Shown here: positions 11,963 through 24,301 of the stretch, one piece after another
How positions within the stretch are numbered: the first letter of the stretch is position 1
Layout of the letters: each line of letters begins with the position of its first letter
DNA from: Periconia sp. R9002
Taxonomy: Eukaryota > Ascomycota > Dothideomycetes > Pleosporales > Periconiaceae
Reading direction: 5' to 3'
Length of the DNA stretch: 64,000 nt
Assembly: GCA_023627715.1 (NCBI GenBank)
Contig: JAMAHW010000050.1
Coordinates: 124,001 to 188,000 of the forward strand
Translations under genes and position numbers: made by a program
Notes under the pieces: generated by a model
What the model saw: only the letters and a program-made list of their open reading frames with translations
What the model was told of the DNA's origin: nothing
Databases searched by the model: none

Positions 11963-13939
11963 ATGGCTATTCTCAAGAGTCTATCCCTTGGCTTATTTGC
12001 TTCCATTGCGGTTGCAGTGCCTCATGGTTCCTACCGTCGCGATGACGCTCCTACTGTGACCATCAAGAATGGCACCGTTGTGGGTGTGCATTCAGAACAG
12101 TACGACCAGGACTACTTCCTAGGTCTTCCTTTTGCTCAACCCCCCGTCGGTCCTTTGCGGTTCCGTACTCCGCAACCCCTCAACAGTTCCTGGTCCGAGC
12201 CACTCAATGCGAAAGAATACTCTGCTTCTTGCATTGGGTACGGAAGCGATGACTGGAACTACCCCAAACTTTCGGAAGATTGTCTGTATCTCAACGTTAT
12301 CCGCCCAAGTGGTTATGAGAACGAAAAATTGCCTGTGGCCTTTTGGATACACGGTGGCGGACTCACCCAAGGAAGTGGAATTGACCAGCGGTACAACGCT
12401 AGTTTCATGGTCCAAAGGAGTGTAGATATCGGCAAACCGATCATGTTTGTCAGTGTCAACTACCGCCTTTCCATGTGGGGATTCATCACCGGGGACGAGG
12501 TTTTGGAGAGTGGAAATACGAACCTTGGATTCAGAGATCAGAGGTTGGCCATGCATTGGGTACAAGAGAACATTGAGGCTTTCGGAGGTATGCTATTCTC
12601 CAAGGACTTCTCGTATAGAAATTGCTACATAGATACTAATGATTGTGAACAGGCGATCCTAAAAAGGTCACTATCTTTGGTGAATCTGCTGGAGCCCTCA
12701 GCACAGGCATGCATCTTGTAAGTCGGGTCAAAAGTCTTCCTTCTTGTACTGTCGACTACGAAAATGCTGACGCAGTACGAACAGGTGGCTTACGGTGGCC
12801 GCGAAGATTCTCTCTTCCGTGGGGCAATCATGCAATCGGGAAACCCCATCAACTACGGAACCTGGAATTTTGATCCCTCACACTTCCTCCAGGCCGCTTC
12901 GGCTCTAGGATGTGGCAACGCAACCTCCAAACTGGACTGCTTGCGAACCGTGGAGTCATCGACACTTAACACCTACATCAACAGTACAGGCCTCCGTCTG
13001 AACTGGAAGCCCGTCATCGACAACGATTTCATCCGAGGCAAAACCTCTGAGCAGCTCACAAGTGGCAAATTTGTCAAGGTTCCTATCATCGATGGTGCAA
13101 ACAGTGACGAAGGCACTGCCTTTGGCCCCAAACCCGTGTACACTGAAGCGGATTTCTTACGCATTGTATCCAGCGGCCAGCCTGTCCCTCTTACCGCAGA
13201 ACAGGCCCAGCAAGTCGTCAACGCGTACCCTGCTAACCTATCTACGTACGGCGTTGTCGTACCTGCCAACCAGCCCATAAGCTGGGTTCCACCCGTCACT
13301 TCTGGAAATGCGAGTAGGCGGTCCGATGCCTTTTTCGGAGACTACTCCTTCATTGCTTCTCGCCGCAAAACTTGCCAGTCATGGGCTGCCAATGATGTAG
13401 ATGCATGGTGTTTCCGCTTTAACAGCATCCCATTCGGGTGAGCTTTAGATACAGAGTCGTTTGGTATCGAGACACCACGTAGCGTGGCGTATTGAGACAC
13501 TGATCATGTACTCTAACCCCCCTACTTACATTTAACTAACTTCGTACCCGCGATATAGGATCCCAGATTTCATAGGTGCTACGCACTTCCAGGAGGAAAG
13601 CTCTTTCTATATAATGAGTAGATGTATACTGACTACTATTAGGTCGCTTTCGTCTTCAATAACCAGCAGGGCGTTGGATACCTTCCGGCGGCCCAACCAC
13701 CTTTCACAGGCAAGCCCGAGAGCTATTTCCAGCTAGCCGAGACTATGAGCGCTGCTTGGGTGAGCTTCGTGCACGATTTGAACCCTGGAGAGTTCTGGCC
13801 CCGATATGAAAAGGAGAATGGTGAGGATTGGGTATTTGATGCTAACGTTCCTGAGTTGGGATACGCAGAGACGGATGATTGGAGGAAGGCTGGGATTGAT
13901 CTCCTTAACTCTTGGGATGCTGAGGTGCTTGGACGATGA
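11963..13939 (+). CDS. Secreted type-B carboxylesterase/lipase with a non-canonical splice donor
   Basis: The best model has five exons (11963-12587, 12653-12717, 12785-13437, 13559-13595, 13643-13939; 558 residues). A signal peptide opens it (MAILKSLSLGLFASIAVA). The fold is a type-B alpha/beta hydrolase: GLPFAQPPVGPLRF, SEDCLYLNV, the oxyanion HGGG, nucleophile elbow GESAG (Ser about 220), acid in NSDEGTAF (Glu about 339) and His in GATHFQE (about 457). All triad residues are present. It probably hydrolyses extracellular esters; the substrate is unknown. Oddity: the last intron (13596-13642, 47 nt) begins GAAAGC where GTAAGC is expected, yet it has a CTGAC branch and TTAG end. Without its removal the frame meets a stop and loses about 99 residues. 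Intron 2 could alternatively end 9 nt earlier (CGCAG). Confidence 0.85.
13596..13642 (+). other. Putative GA-AG intron (mutated donor) in the carboxylesterase
   Basis: The exon ends CAGGAG and the inferred intron starts GAAAGC, one base from a consensus GTAAGC donor. Branch-like ACTGAC and acceptor TATTAG are intact. Removing exactly 47 nt joins HFQE to VAFVFNNQQG, as expected for the family. No GT or GC donor nearby restores the frame. Confidence 0.6.
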
Positions 13940-14432
13940 GACTTCACTCCAACAGGGCATACGGTGTTGAGGGGGGAAGTGAAAAGGAGAATCACGTGAC
14001 TGTATTACATAATCACCAAATGCTTGGCAGCTTGCTTCCCACGTCGATTCATTGCTGAACCACTAAGACATAGAAGACATGATTCATCAAAGTCGAACGT
14101 TTGGAGAACCCAAGCCGCAACACATTTCAGCATATAGGGTCACCCAGATCTTTGCTTTCCATGTTCAATCAGCTGTCAACTCGCCACTGTCTTGGTCTTG
14201 ACCCGTGAAATGCAGATAACAAGAAAAAGAAAAACAAGAACGGCAATTGTCTAAGTGAGCTGTTCGTTATTTGCATACAGGCTGACTGGCATAAGCAGTC
14301 ATCCCAGTGGATTCCTAGTTCAATGCATACCTATGTACGATCTATGTGACATGTGTTTGCGGCTATGGTCCGTAATATGATTCCAGGAGATTTCGTCAGA
14401 TGCCACCCTAAGATAAAGCTCTGCCAGACAGA
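13940..14432. other. Convergent 3' region, carboxylesterase / PUS1
   Basis: About 490 bp between the stops of two convergent genes. It contains 3' untranslated sequence only, as far as I can see. Confidence 0.5.
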
Positions 14433-16389
14433 TCAACCCTCGCCACCTGAGGCATTCTCATCTTCTGAATCCTCCCATTTCTCTTGATTCGACTTGTTTT
14501 CAAGTTTCTTCTCTGTCGCTTCGATCCCCCCTGAAGTTAGATACAAGAATGTAGGATTCCTGTAGTTGTCAATGTGAGTGAAAAAAGCATTAAATCTAAC
14601 ACGAATTAGTTATCACTGTTGCGAAACAAATGCGAATTAGCGACTCACTGATTTCCTTCCGACTCTTCTCTGAAAATGCGCTGGTAGATTTCCCGCTCTT
14701 TGAACTCCTCGATCTCCTTATCGTATTTGGAGAAGTTGATGCTCTCCCTGCCATGCGTCTTGGCTTGCTTCTGATTGTATGAGTCAAATACCGGCCTCTC
14801 CAACAAGAGACCGAGACCAGGCGCTTTTGGTATGCGGACAGTGACATTTTTGAAAGATTCGTTTATTATGTTTAAGCTGGTTCCGCACCGCACAGCAAGT
14901 GTCGCCATACCGACCATCTTGCGGATTTGATGCATCATGAAGCTCTGGCCGTGGACTTTCAGAGATAGCCATTCGGTATCATTAATAATGATGGGTTTGT
15001 CAGCGACCTTGAATGACTTGATGAATCGTTGAGCCGATTTATCGCTAAACTTCTTCTGGACTGTGTAGTTGTGATACATGTGTGTTCCCACGTATTGGCT
15101 CAGCGCGGCTTTCATACGGGATTGTCGTTCAGGAGATATGCGGTACGCTTTCTTTGCGTCCATGTACGCCTTTTTGAGGTCCTTGATGGCCGTTTCCAGA
15201 GCGAATTTGTTGGCCGTGAACTCGGGTAGAACTATCGAACCGTCCGTTTGATCATCTAGCTTAACGGCGGGGTTATTTTCTTGCATGACTTCAACCGCTT
15301 GTTCAACTTGGGCATCCCCCGTGGTCTGAGCTCCGGTAGCAAGCGACGGAGTCTCATTCCCCTGGGACTTTTTGCCTGTGTCTACCACGGCATCTTCGTC
15401 TGGCAGTTGTGTAGTGTCTACGTTGTAGAGAGCCTCCAGTACTAAAGGCCGTATTGAATCATCTAGGGCGTCTATAATGGGTTTGATGCGCTTCTCCTCT
15501 ACCTCAGCCCAAAACCCTGCGACCTCAGCCTGTCGCTCCCGATAGCCAGCCAAATCATTTTGGTTTTGTGCATATTCTTCCAGCTTCTTACCCAAGAAGC
15601 TAGAGGGATGCGGAGGTAGGAAGGAGTGGGTTGGGATCAGATACTCATACCAGCGGGAGTCGCATGCTTGATAACAACTGAAAGAGCCAATCGTGCGTTG
15701 TATGCCCCATACACGAATCTGCGGAGAAAGATGACTGTTGATTTTTTGAACAATGTCATCATCTTCAATGATGAGCTTCAAGGAGATGACATTTCCGGCA
15801 GCATGAACACCTTTGTCGGTACGTGCGCATCGCACAAGAGACGATTTTTTAGGGTCGTCAGCATTTGCTTTGGATATGGCACCAGCTTCAATGAAAGCTT
15901 TGAACAAATCGCCTTCGATTGTCTTTTGCTTGTTGTCAATTTGCATGCCTTTGTAGCCGGTACCTGAATATCCGAGCATGACAGCAACTTTGCGCTTAGG
16001 ACGACGCTCTTCGGCCTCAATTTCCTCGGCGGGAAAGGTGGTACCTGGAGTTGAGCCTTCGCCTTGCTCAACCTTCTGCTTGTTTTTGGCCTGCTGTTCC
16101 TCGTTGCGACCGCGACGATCTAGTTGCTCACGACTGTTCGGTTAGAGACGGGATTTCCTGGAATGGGAGGCACGTACAAATGCTCGTTCCGTCCCATATT
16201 CCTCTTCTTATGAGAATGGCTGCCGTGTTGAAAGTTCTGCTTGCCGTACCTGCCACGGCCACCTCCTCTACGGAAGTCACCATCCCCTCTTCGGCGCTTC
16301 TTGTCGTCCGCAGGCGAACTATCCCGCTGGCGCTTGCGATCGCCATTGCCGGCGGCGTCGTGAGTACTGGGCGCATTGGAGGAGTCCAT
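14433..16389 (-). CDS. PUS1: tRNA pseudouridine synthase Pus1
   Basis: Three exons (16389-16178, 16133-14649, 14559-14433) give 607 residues. A basic, disordered N-terminus (DDKKRRR, Arg/Gly-rich) likely carries a nuclear signal. The TruA-type core has MLGYSGTGYKG and the catalytic motif RTDKGVHA (Asp about 177). The later motifs HMYHNYT and HGQSFMMHQIRKMVG are also present. Pus1 converts uridines to pseudouridine in tRNAs and some other RNAs. The long exon appears to stop at 14645, but a consensus donor (GTGAGT) lies across that stop. Splicing to 14559 adds NPTFLYLTSGG and an acidic tail ending GGEG. The first intron is only 44 nt. An upstream in-frame ATG at 16425 is an alternative start. 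It shares a 315-bp divergent region with TFIIE-alpha. Confidence 0.93.
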
Positions 16390-16704
16390 TGGTAAGCGCG
16401 CAGGAGCCTGGTCCAGGGGGAACACGCGGGCATGGACGAGGGTTGCAAGGTGTGATTGACAAAAGAGAAGAAAGCGAAGAAAAAGTTTAGTCGGGGCAGT
16501 AAGTCGAGGTGAGTTCCTAATGGGAGCTAGTAGCTAGTGTGGGGTATGCATGCCTAGCGGGACAGGGCAAGCTCTACGGCTTGGCGTGGCAGGCACCCGC
16601 CGACTCGGTTCAGTGAAGCTCTTGTTTGTCGGAACTTGTCTGCTCACTCCGTCGCCACTTTCGGTCGACCACCCACCCTCGAGGGCCTCTTTCACCTGGC
16701 CATA
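16390..16704. other. Divergent promoter region, PUS1 / TFIIE-alpha
   Basis: 315 bp between two divergent starts, probably a shared promoter. No further gene. Confidence 0.55.
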
Positions 16705-18057
16705 ATGGATCCTCTGCAGCTTGCAAGAACGTTTGTGAAGATGGCGGTGCGCATGTTTTATGGGACTGAGCATATGGTTGTCGTTGATGCTCTCGTTTAT
16801 CATGGAGCGTACGTCTGAAGACAATGCGCCCGCCATTCCAATCGTGCAATCCGGCTGACAGCTCATTTACCAGGCTCTCCCTCCCTGACCTGGTTCTAGT
16901 CCTCGATGCTGGCAAGAACACGAAAGGTGTAGGCAAGTTTTGCGGTCGGCTGAAAGAAGGCGGCATCATTTCTGTGTATGCGACTGGCCCTTCCATTGCG
17001 CCTCGTCTTTCAACCCTGTTAACATTAGCGTCATAGGTATTCTCGACAAGAAACCCGGGAAGGCGCCATGAAATCCATCAACCGCGAGTACTATTATATC
17101 GACTACCGCCACGCCATCGATGCGGTCAAATACAAGATCCACAAGATTGACGAACGCATCAAGAAGGATGCTAAGCCTACTGCCGAGAAGATGGAATACG
17201 CCTGCAAGCGCTGTAAGGCCCAATGGACAACCATGGACGTCGTAGATCTAGTAGACGACCTTGGTCGCGACAGTGGCTTCTTATGCAAAAAATGCGAATT
17301 TCCTCTCACCGAGATCACCAACGAAGAAGAAGAGGCCGCGGACAATGACGATACCCCCGCCAAGTTCAACAAACTGTTTGGCCCGTTGCTCACTCTTATG
17401 CAACAAATTGATCATGTTACCATTCCCGCTGTAGAAGGGAAGGATGCTCTTGATGCTGCTATCGAGTTGCCAAGGGATAAATATCTCAACCCCGGAGCAA
17501 GGCACGAAGTGGTTGTCGTTCCAGCAGCAAAACCTACCGCTGTCAAAGGTACAAACAACACAGTCGAGAAAATCGAGATCCAGATTGCCAGCAACTCCGA
17601 GTACAACGAAGCCGCCCGTGCCGCCGAGAAAGCTCGACAGGAGAAGCTTGCAGCGCAGAATGCGCTACCAGAGTGGCACACTAAATCTACCGTTGGAAAT
17701 AAAACAAATAACAACAACAACTCGTCCGCTGCATCCACAAACACGAATGGCTTCCAAACCCCCACCATCAAAACCGAAACGGCTGAAGCCAAGGCAGGCA
17801 ACCAGCAAAACCTGGACGATGTATTCGCTGCTTTGGAGGCGGAACGGAGAAAAAAGGACGAGGAAGACGATGATGACGAAGACGAAGAAGAGGAGGACGA
17901 ATTCGAGGATGTTGACGTGGGCACGTCAAATCCGGATGCGAAGCGCGTGAAGCTAGATTCTTCGGTGGCTGCTACTCCGACTAATGCGGCGACGCCTGCG
18001 ATATCTACTGGTGATGGCGGTGACGAGAGTGATGAAGATGAGTTTGTTGATGTCTGA
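16705..18057 (+). CDS. TFA1: Transcription initiation factor TFIIE alpha subunit
   Basis: Three exons (16705-16808, 16874-16975, 17037-18057) give 408 residues. The N-terminal winged-helix part begins MDPLQLARTFVKMAVRMFYG and continues through GVGKFCGRLKEGGIIS. A zinc ribbon has Cys pairs at about 125/128 (CKRC) and 152/155 (CKKC). The linker is charged. The C-terminus has a strongly acidic D/E tract (about 290-310) and ends SDEDEFVDV. TFIIE-alpha joins the Pol II pre-initiation complex, recruits and stimulates TFIIH and helps promoter opening. All expected elements are present. Introns are 65 and 61 nt. Confidence 0.93.
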
Positions 18058-18533
18058 TTTTGCATAGCGACGGCGCATGGGTTGGAGTTCTATACCTGGT
18101 TTGGCAAACATCGGACCTTGCCACCACTAAAAAAACGTGGAGGGTTCTTTTTTTCATCTTGCCTGGAATCTAAAAACACATGGGATGCGGAATGGTTATC
18201 ACTCTTATTTTTGAACTGAGCTGGTATTTCGGCATTTATCCAATTTGAAGAATGTATGATATGTAGCAACACCATCTTTTTATCTATTATTGGTCCATAC
18301 GGATGTTTGTATTCGATTTTGATAATGAACCTTGCTTCAAAACCTCTCAAATTGGCCTTGAACTACGACATATGTAGGTATGCACAGACCACCAAACTTT
18401 AGGCGATTTCAACATCCCACTTGGCCAACCATTCCCCGCCAAAGCACACGAGTCCGCATTCACTCCCCGCAACTTGCTCCTCGCTCGACCCGCTCTACCC
18501 CCGGATGGATGCGAAATAGCAGCACATATTAAT
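18058..18533. other. Intergenic between TFIIE-alpha and SRP72
   Basis: About 475 bp with the TFIIE-alpha terminator region and the SRP72 promoter. A short upstream in-frame extension of SRP72 (from 18474) is open but looks like leader sequence. Confidence 0.5.
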
Positions 18534-20622
18534 ATGTCCACCGCTGCTGCCAATTCTCTCGCATCGCTGCTCACCCAGACGTCGCTCGATGACCACGAGG
18601 TGCTGAAAGCCGCCAATGCTGAAATCAAGAAATCGAAGACGGATCTCAACGCTCACCATGCCAGAGTTGTGGCTTTGCTCAAACTCGATCGCTTTGAGGA
18701 TGCGGCTGCGGCATTCAGGGACATAGACGGACTGCAACAAAAGGCTCCTTTCGAATATGCATATGCGCTGTACAAGACGGGCGACGCAGCAAATGCCGTG
18801 AAGGTTGCACAGGCTCAAGGCCACAAGGGGGGTCGCGGAACTCAACATGTGCTGGCTCAGGCTGTATGTTGGATCTGCCGTTATATGTTAGGGGGATATG
18901 GCTGATTCAGTCCAGGCATACCGATCGGAGAGCTTCGCGCAAGCCATGAATATTTACCGACAACTTGCCAGCCAGGGCATTGAAGATGAAGAATACGACA
19001 TCCGGATCAATTCTGGTGCAGTAGATGCTCAATTGGAATGGGATGGTCAGGGCGAACTTGCACAGAAGAAGAAGCCGACAAGAGAGGATCTCGAAGTGTT
19101 TGAGACGGCCTATAACGCGGCTTGTGGAAGCATAGCGAGGGGTGAACTGGCGCAGGGAGAGGTGTGCTTGAAAAGAGCTATCAGCCTTTGCAACGCGCTC
19201 GAGGACCTATCCGACGAGGAGAAGGCGGCTGAGATCTTGCCTATGACAGTGCAGCACATCTATATTTTAACGCAGCTGGGGAGGACCGACGAGGCGGAAC
19301 AGCTGGCCGGCACCCTTCCTATCATTGAGTAAGGCTCTTTGGGATGTTTTTGAGGCGCATCGCACTAATTTTCTCGCAGAATCAAAGAACTCTCCACTCG
19401 CTATATTGCTCAAGTAAATAAGATTGCTGCATCGAAAGACCTCGCCAACCCGTATCTGTCCCATCGCCTCTTTCACTCTTCACCAAAGCCATCCAAAACC
19501 GATCAACACTTTTCTTTCCAAACAAATCTTCTGAGACAAGATGAGTATGTCATGTCTCTAATCACACAGAAGACTGCTGGAGTAGCGTTGTCTACGGAAA
19601 AGGTCATCTCCGCAGCACCGACGCCTACTCTATCGCCAGCCGTGAACATGGCCGCTGTTCTCAACGCAGCAGCTCACACAAGGAACGCGACCAACGAGAA
19701 GGCTGCGCTAAAAGAGATACTCCCTGTTCTTGAGAAACGGCCCGGAGATGTAGGCTTGATCCTAACCGTCACACACCTCTACGTCTTGACTGGCAACCAC
19801 GCCGCCGCCACGCAACTGCTGGAATCCTTCTTCAAGCGTCTCGAACAATCCGGTTCGGCAACCGATCTGGATGTCCGCTTCGCACCGGGTTTAATTGCAA
19901 CCCTCGTTTCCCTCTACGCGCAACAAGGCCGACCGGGAGCCTCGCGCTCCGAACTATCGAAAGCAGCAGAGTACTGGCGGAAGCCGCACAAATCAGAGAC
20001 GGCAACACCTTCTAAGGCTCTCATGGTAGCAGCGGCAACGGCACTGCTCGACACGCATAACGCAGAAAACACGAAGCTGGCAGGCGAAATATTCAAGGGC
20101 CTTCACGATCAGGATGACGAGGATAGATCCGCCATCGCCGGCCTAGTCGCCGCTTACTCCATCATCGACCCAGACAACCTGCCCCAAGACCTCGTCGCGT
20201 ACCTCCCCGAGCCTTCACGGCTAATCTCAGACATCGATGCCGCAGCGCTCGAAGATGCCGGTGTACCCATTGGCACTCTGGCCACAACATCGGTCGCACA
20301 TAATCCGTTGACCAGCTCCGCTGCCGCTGAATCGCGCAAACGCGCTGCCCCCAAGAGTGTGCCCTCAAAGGCGAAGCGCATACGCAAGGCCCGGATGCCA
20401 AAGGACTTCGACCCAGACAAGAAGATGGATGCGGAACGATGGCTACCGATGCGGGATCGCAGCTATTACCGACCAAGAGGAAAGAAAGGCAAGAAGCGAG
20501 CAGATGGCTTGACGCAGGGTGGTCCGGTCAGCGAGGATAAAGACAAGGGTAGTCCGGCGCCACAAGTGCAGAAAGCCAGTGGTGGGGGCAACAAGAAGAA
20601 TAAGAAGAAGGGGAAGAAATGA
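18534..20622 (+). CDS. SRP72: Signal recognition particle subunit SRP72
   Basis: Three exons (18534-18863, 18916-19328, 19380-20622) give 661 residues, the normal length. The N-terminal two thirds is an alpha-helical TPR-type array (for example FEYAYALYKTGDAANAVKVA and FETAYNAACGSIARGEL). The C-terminal RNA-binding region holds the SRP72 motif at about 588-612: MPKDFDPDKKMDAERWLPMR, then DRSYYRP. A Lys/Gly-rich tail ends the protein (KKNKKKGKK). SRP72 with SRP68 binds 7S RNA and supports targeting of secretory proteins to the ER. Introns are 52 and 51 nt. ATG 18534 is chosen because the upstream extension is low in protein character. Confidence 0.95.
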
Positions 20623-21105
20623 ATCAGTCCACAAAATGTTCGCAATTATGTGAGACTAAGTTGGATGATGAGCGAATTATATACATCTTTGGAACGAAGT
20701 CAAAAGTGGTCGACATGTACGGAGAAAGCTTCATAAGATACGATACGGTTTCTTATTGAACATGCTCTGTAGTGGATAGAGTAATCATACCGTTCAAGAC
20801 TCTACGACACCCCCTACGTGTGTGGTGGGAACAAAATTATATATCTATATGCCCGCCAGAACCCACTAAGATGGACACCAAAACGCCTACTGCTCGTGTG
20901 TACATATTGAACCATCCTAAATCCCATGGAAACATAGCGAAAGAAAAGTTGTTCACCGTTTATTAGTGTATAAGCATCGCAGGTGCGCAAACATAAGTCT
21001 TCCAGTCCAGGATCAAAGTAAGGAAGTCTTGTCTAATATGAAAGATGACACATTCAAATTGTGTCGTTAATGTTGAATGACGAAGGAAAAGGCGATGAAT
21101 CAAGC
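20623..21105. other. Convergent 3' region, SRP72 / MFS transporter
   Basis: About 480 bp of AT-rich sequence between convergent stops. Only a short chance frame (20772-20966). Confidence 0.5.
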
Positions 21106-23040
21106 TCAGCGTATAACATTGTCATTTTCGTTGGGTTCAACTGCACTTTCTCTTCGCGAAGGTGCACCATTGGAATCGAGGTCCTCAAGGTAGACTGTTC
21201 TGCATGTTAGCTGGAAAATCTTGTGGCCTTTATGACCTGATTCACACGTGGAAACACTCACCATGTGGCCTGACGAACAGGCTACACACCAACGCGAATC
21301 CAAAAGTACCCGCCAAACACACAAAGACGGCTTGTCGGTAACTCGCTGTCGTCGCGCTGTAGATACCATTGAAGATCGTCGGCCCCAACACTCTGGCGAA
21401 CGCGTGAAGCAATCCCGTTGCACCAAGAAGCTGCCCGACCTGATCGGGGCGGACATGCTTTGTTAATGCTGACCCCAGTGTAGGCGACCCAATACCACCT
21501 ATCGCTGCAATGGCGCCCGAAGCAATGAAAACGCTACCGTCCCGCGCGAGCGCATAGCCTATAAAGCCAAGCATGTCGAATAAGACTGCGAAACGAATGA
21601 TGTATAGATCAAAACGGTCAGTGCCGGAGTGGGGTTGTGACTTGGTCCCTGTTTTACCTCTTACAAGACGAGTGAGCAATGGGAGCGCGACGAGGAGAGT
21701 GAAGACGCGAGAACTGTTTACAATGGATACAAAACGACCCGACTCAAGATCCTGCCAGTTGAACTGTTGGCGCATGTATACGACGATGACGCCCATGGCG
21801 CTCATTGCCACGCCAAACATGATAGTGTCAGTTGCAGCGAGAAGAAGCAAATTCCAACGCACAGCCGTGTTTGATCCTGGACCAGTTGGCCAGAGAATCT
21901 TTAGAGGAGCTAGGAGGTTGAGGGACCGGAGCTGGTTGATGAAATCGGAGGATGGGCCACGTTGCTCTTTCTCTCTTCTATGGTTTTCTCTTGCGGCTTC
22001 TTGACGCGCTTTGGACAAGGATTCTGGGATTACGAAATTCAAGAACAGAATGAAAATAACGTGGCATCCAAATGCGATGTAGAATATGAACAAAACAGCG
22101 TCTGTTTTGTCCACATACTTTCGACGCGCTTCGATGATGTAGCCGGCTGCTACGGGTCCAAGGGCTATTCCAGTAAAGAGACAAGCATGGAAGTATCCAA
22201 AGGCTACGTTGCGTTTCTGAGGAGATGTGCAGTCGGACGCATACGAATGCGCAACTGCCATGCCAACAATAAATGAACCACAGATTCCGTCAAGTGCGTA
22301 TCCGACTAGAATCCAGTTGACATGGACCTTTTCTGGGTATTTCGCAGCAAGAACCGTAAGAAGCTCACCTAACAAGGTTCCGCACGTGGTCAATGTCAAC
22401 AACTTTTTACGGCCATATCTATCGGACAGAGCACCCAATTTAGGTGAGGTGATTGCCGTTAGAATCCCAGCTGCCAAACTTCCATACAGCAAGAAAAGAG
22501 AAGAGCGTGCGGATACGGCATCCGTCCGGCACCGGTCAGGTTGCTGGCCTGGATCCATCGGTCCGCTGATGGGGTCGGGGTCCTGCGAAGCATAGTATTC
22601 TTCACACACTAGGTCGATGATTAAATTGATTTTGGGAACAATGATACCTCCGTAAGCCAGAGTAAACAAGAGAAAGGGGGGAAGAAGCCAGAATATCTAA
22701 CCAGCAATTAGAAACCAGCAACCATCGCAAAGTTGGTGGAGGGATAACGTAAAGAGGTACGTACGGAAGGTCTCTTCCACCAGGGAAGTCCTCTGAACTC
22801 TGCATACCCAAACCATTCTTGTATAGTGTCTTCTTCGGCAACGTTTGTACGCCCAGTCTCTGAGTCTTGGTTCGCTGTTACGCGTAGTAGCGGAGCAGAT
22901 TCGTTCGGCTCGACATTGCTTTGGATAGGTGCTGCAGGAATTGGAGCACGCGGGGGTGAGGATGGGTTACGGCTAGAATGTTCCCGTAGATGTTGTTCGA
23001 TCTCTGCATCCTCTGCGAAAGGGGACTCGGCGGACGCCAT
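21106..23040 (-). CDS. Major facilitator superfamily transporter
   Basis: Three exons (23040-22765, 22696-21262, 21194-21106) give 599 residues. An about 90-residue hydrophilic, Pro/Ser-rich N-terminus precedes the membrane domain (from about FWLLPPFLLFTLAYGG). MFS motif A appears as GALSDRYGRKK (about 180-188). The protein shows about twelve hydrophobic segments split by a central cytoplasmic loop rich in K/R/E (KARQEAARENHRREKEQ). It ends in a short acidic tail. The layout resembles the TetA-like/Ycr023c-type branch of MFS drug:H+ antiporters; the substrate cannot be read. The last intron has two possible acceptors, GCAG and AACAG, and only the second keeps the frame. An upstream in-frame ATG at 23100 exists. 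No clustered biosynthetic genes sit beside it. Confidence 0.88.
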
Positions 23041-24301
23041 GGTGGTGTATAAGGTACAGTGTGATGGCTGTAAAACTGGCTTGCCGTGCGACGCGTTCAC
23101 TCTGGATTTCGGAGATAGCGGGGGGAGGACCGCTGCGGTCGCGTGCAGAGGCTTGAAGGGAGGTAGAAATGAAGGTATTCAGGAATCAGGCAGTGGCATT
23201 ACTAGCTAAATGTTTCGCAATTGTACCAATAAGGCTGGACAAGAACAAGTCAACTCTCGCTGTTTGGCGTCATGAATGAGGTTTGGCCAATTGAGTTGAG
23301 ACAGTCTCTAAGGCGATCCTCGGGCGCGGCGCTTTCGGGGACATCGGTGGATTAGGAATAACGTACCAAAGATCCTTCCCTTAACTATTAAGATAGTCCA
23401 CCCAGTAGTTACCCGTTCACACCAATATGTGGAGGAGTAGAGATGGTCTCACAGAGTGAGCGTGGAGATTGATCCGCCCGCATTTTCTGGTCCGAGAGGT
23501 CCGTCAATCATGACACGCTGCCATGCCAAAGGATGCGCTTCAATTTGTGATGACGTTACGACTGATAGCATATGCACTAGGTTCCTTTTAGTATAGCGTC
23601 ATATCACATTAGATCCCACGTCCACATGGTGCTGTACTTATCTCTATACACACTCGAGAGGATTACATGAGAGACAGGCCACTATCGCGCAAACAACAAA
23701 ATTAAACACGCTGATCGCGTGATGCTGTGCACGATACACATAATTCCACACCTCGGCACCGCACCTGCTACCTAGTCTAACTTGCACAACATCCATCTGA
23801 GTGAGACACACAAGCCTATGAAGCACGCCACACTGATCATCTGCGAAATATAATCGGTACATTTCATACCTGGCTGAATTGTTACGTGCTAATTACGATA
23901 CGGTCTCTAGGTCAAAAGAGTCAGCTTAGGAACCTAGATGTGAGAACAATGCAACTCCTCACTTGCGCATATGGCATGGGTGGGGGATGGTCCGGGATGA
24001 ACAACCTGGTGTGCTTTGGGGTGAAACTATGAACACCCCTCGAGAGCGATTCACCTTTTTCTAGCCGATTCAACACAACTCAATATCTTGGCCAAGTGCT
24101 TGCTACATGCTTTGGTTGTAAACTATGTATACATATGCATGCCGACTGCTGATAAGGAAAGCTCGCAATTTTATACTACCGCTTTGAGAGATAATGACCC
24201 CAGTTTCCAGGGTATGATGCGACCATCATGCAAATGCCAGACCGGGAAACAAACCGGTATACGTCAGCACACCACAGAAGAGCAAAAAAGGCTTTTCTCA
24301 C
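23041..24301. other. Intergenic, no gene seen
   Basis: About 1.26 kb between the MFS gene start and the stop of the DUF3445 gene. Only short frames are present; MFS promoter elements must lie in the first part. Confidence 0.5.

Noticed and set aside
13438..13558. Possibility that the carboxylesterase ends at 13441.
   Set aside because: The catalytic histidine (GATHFQE) and the C-terminal family sequence lie in the following exons, joined by a clean GTGAGC...GATATAG intron.
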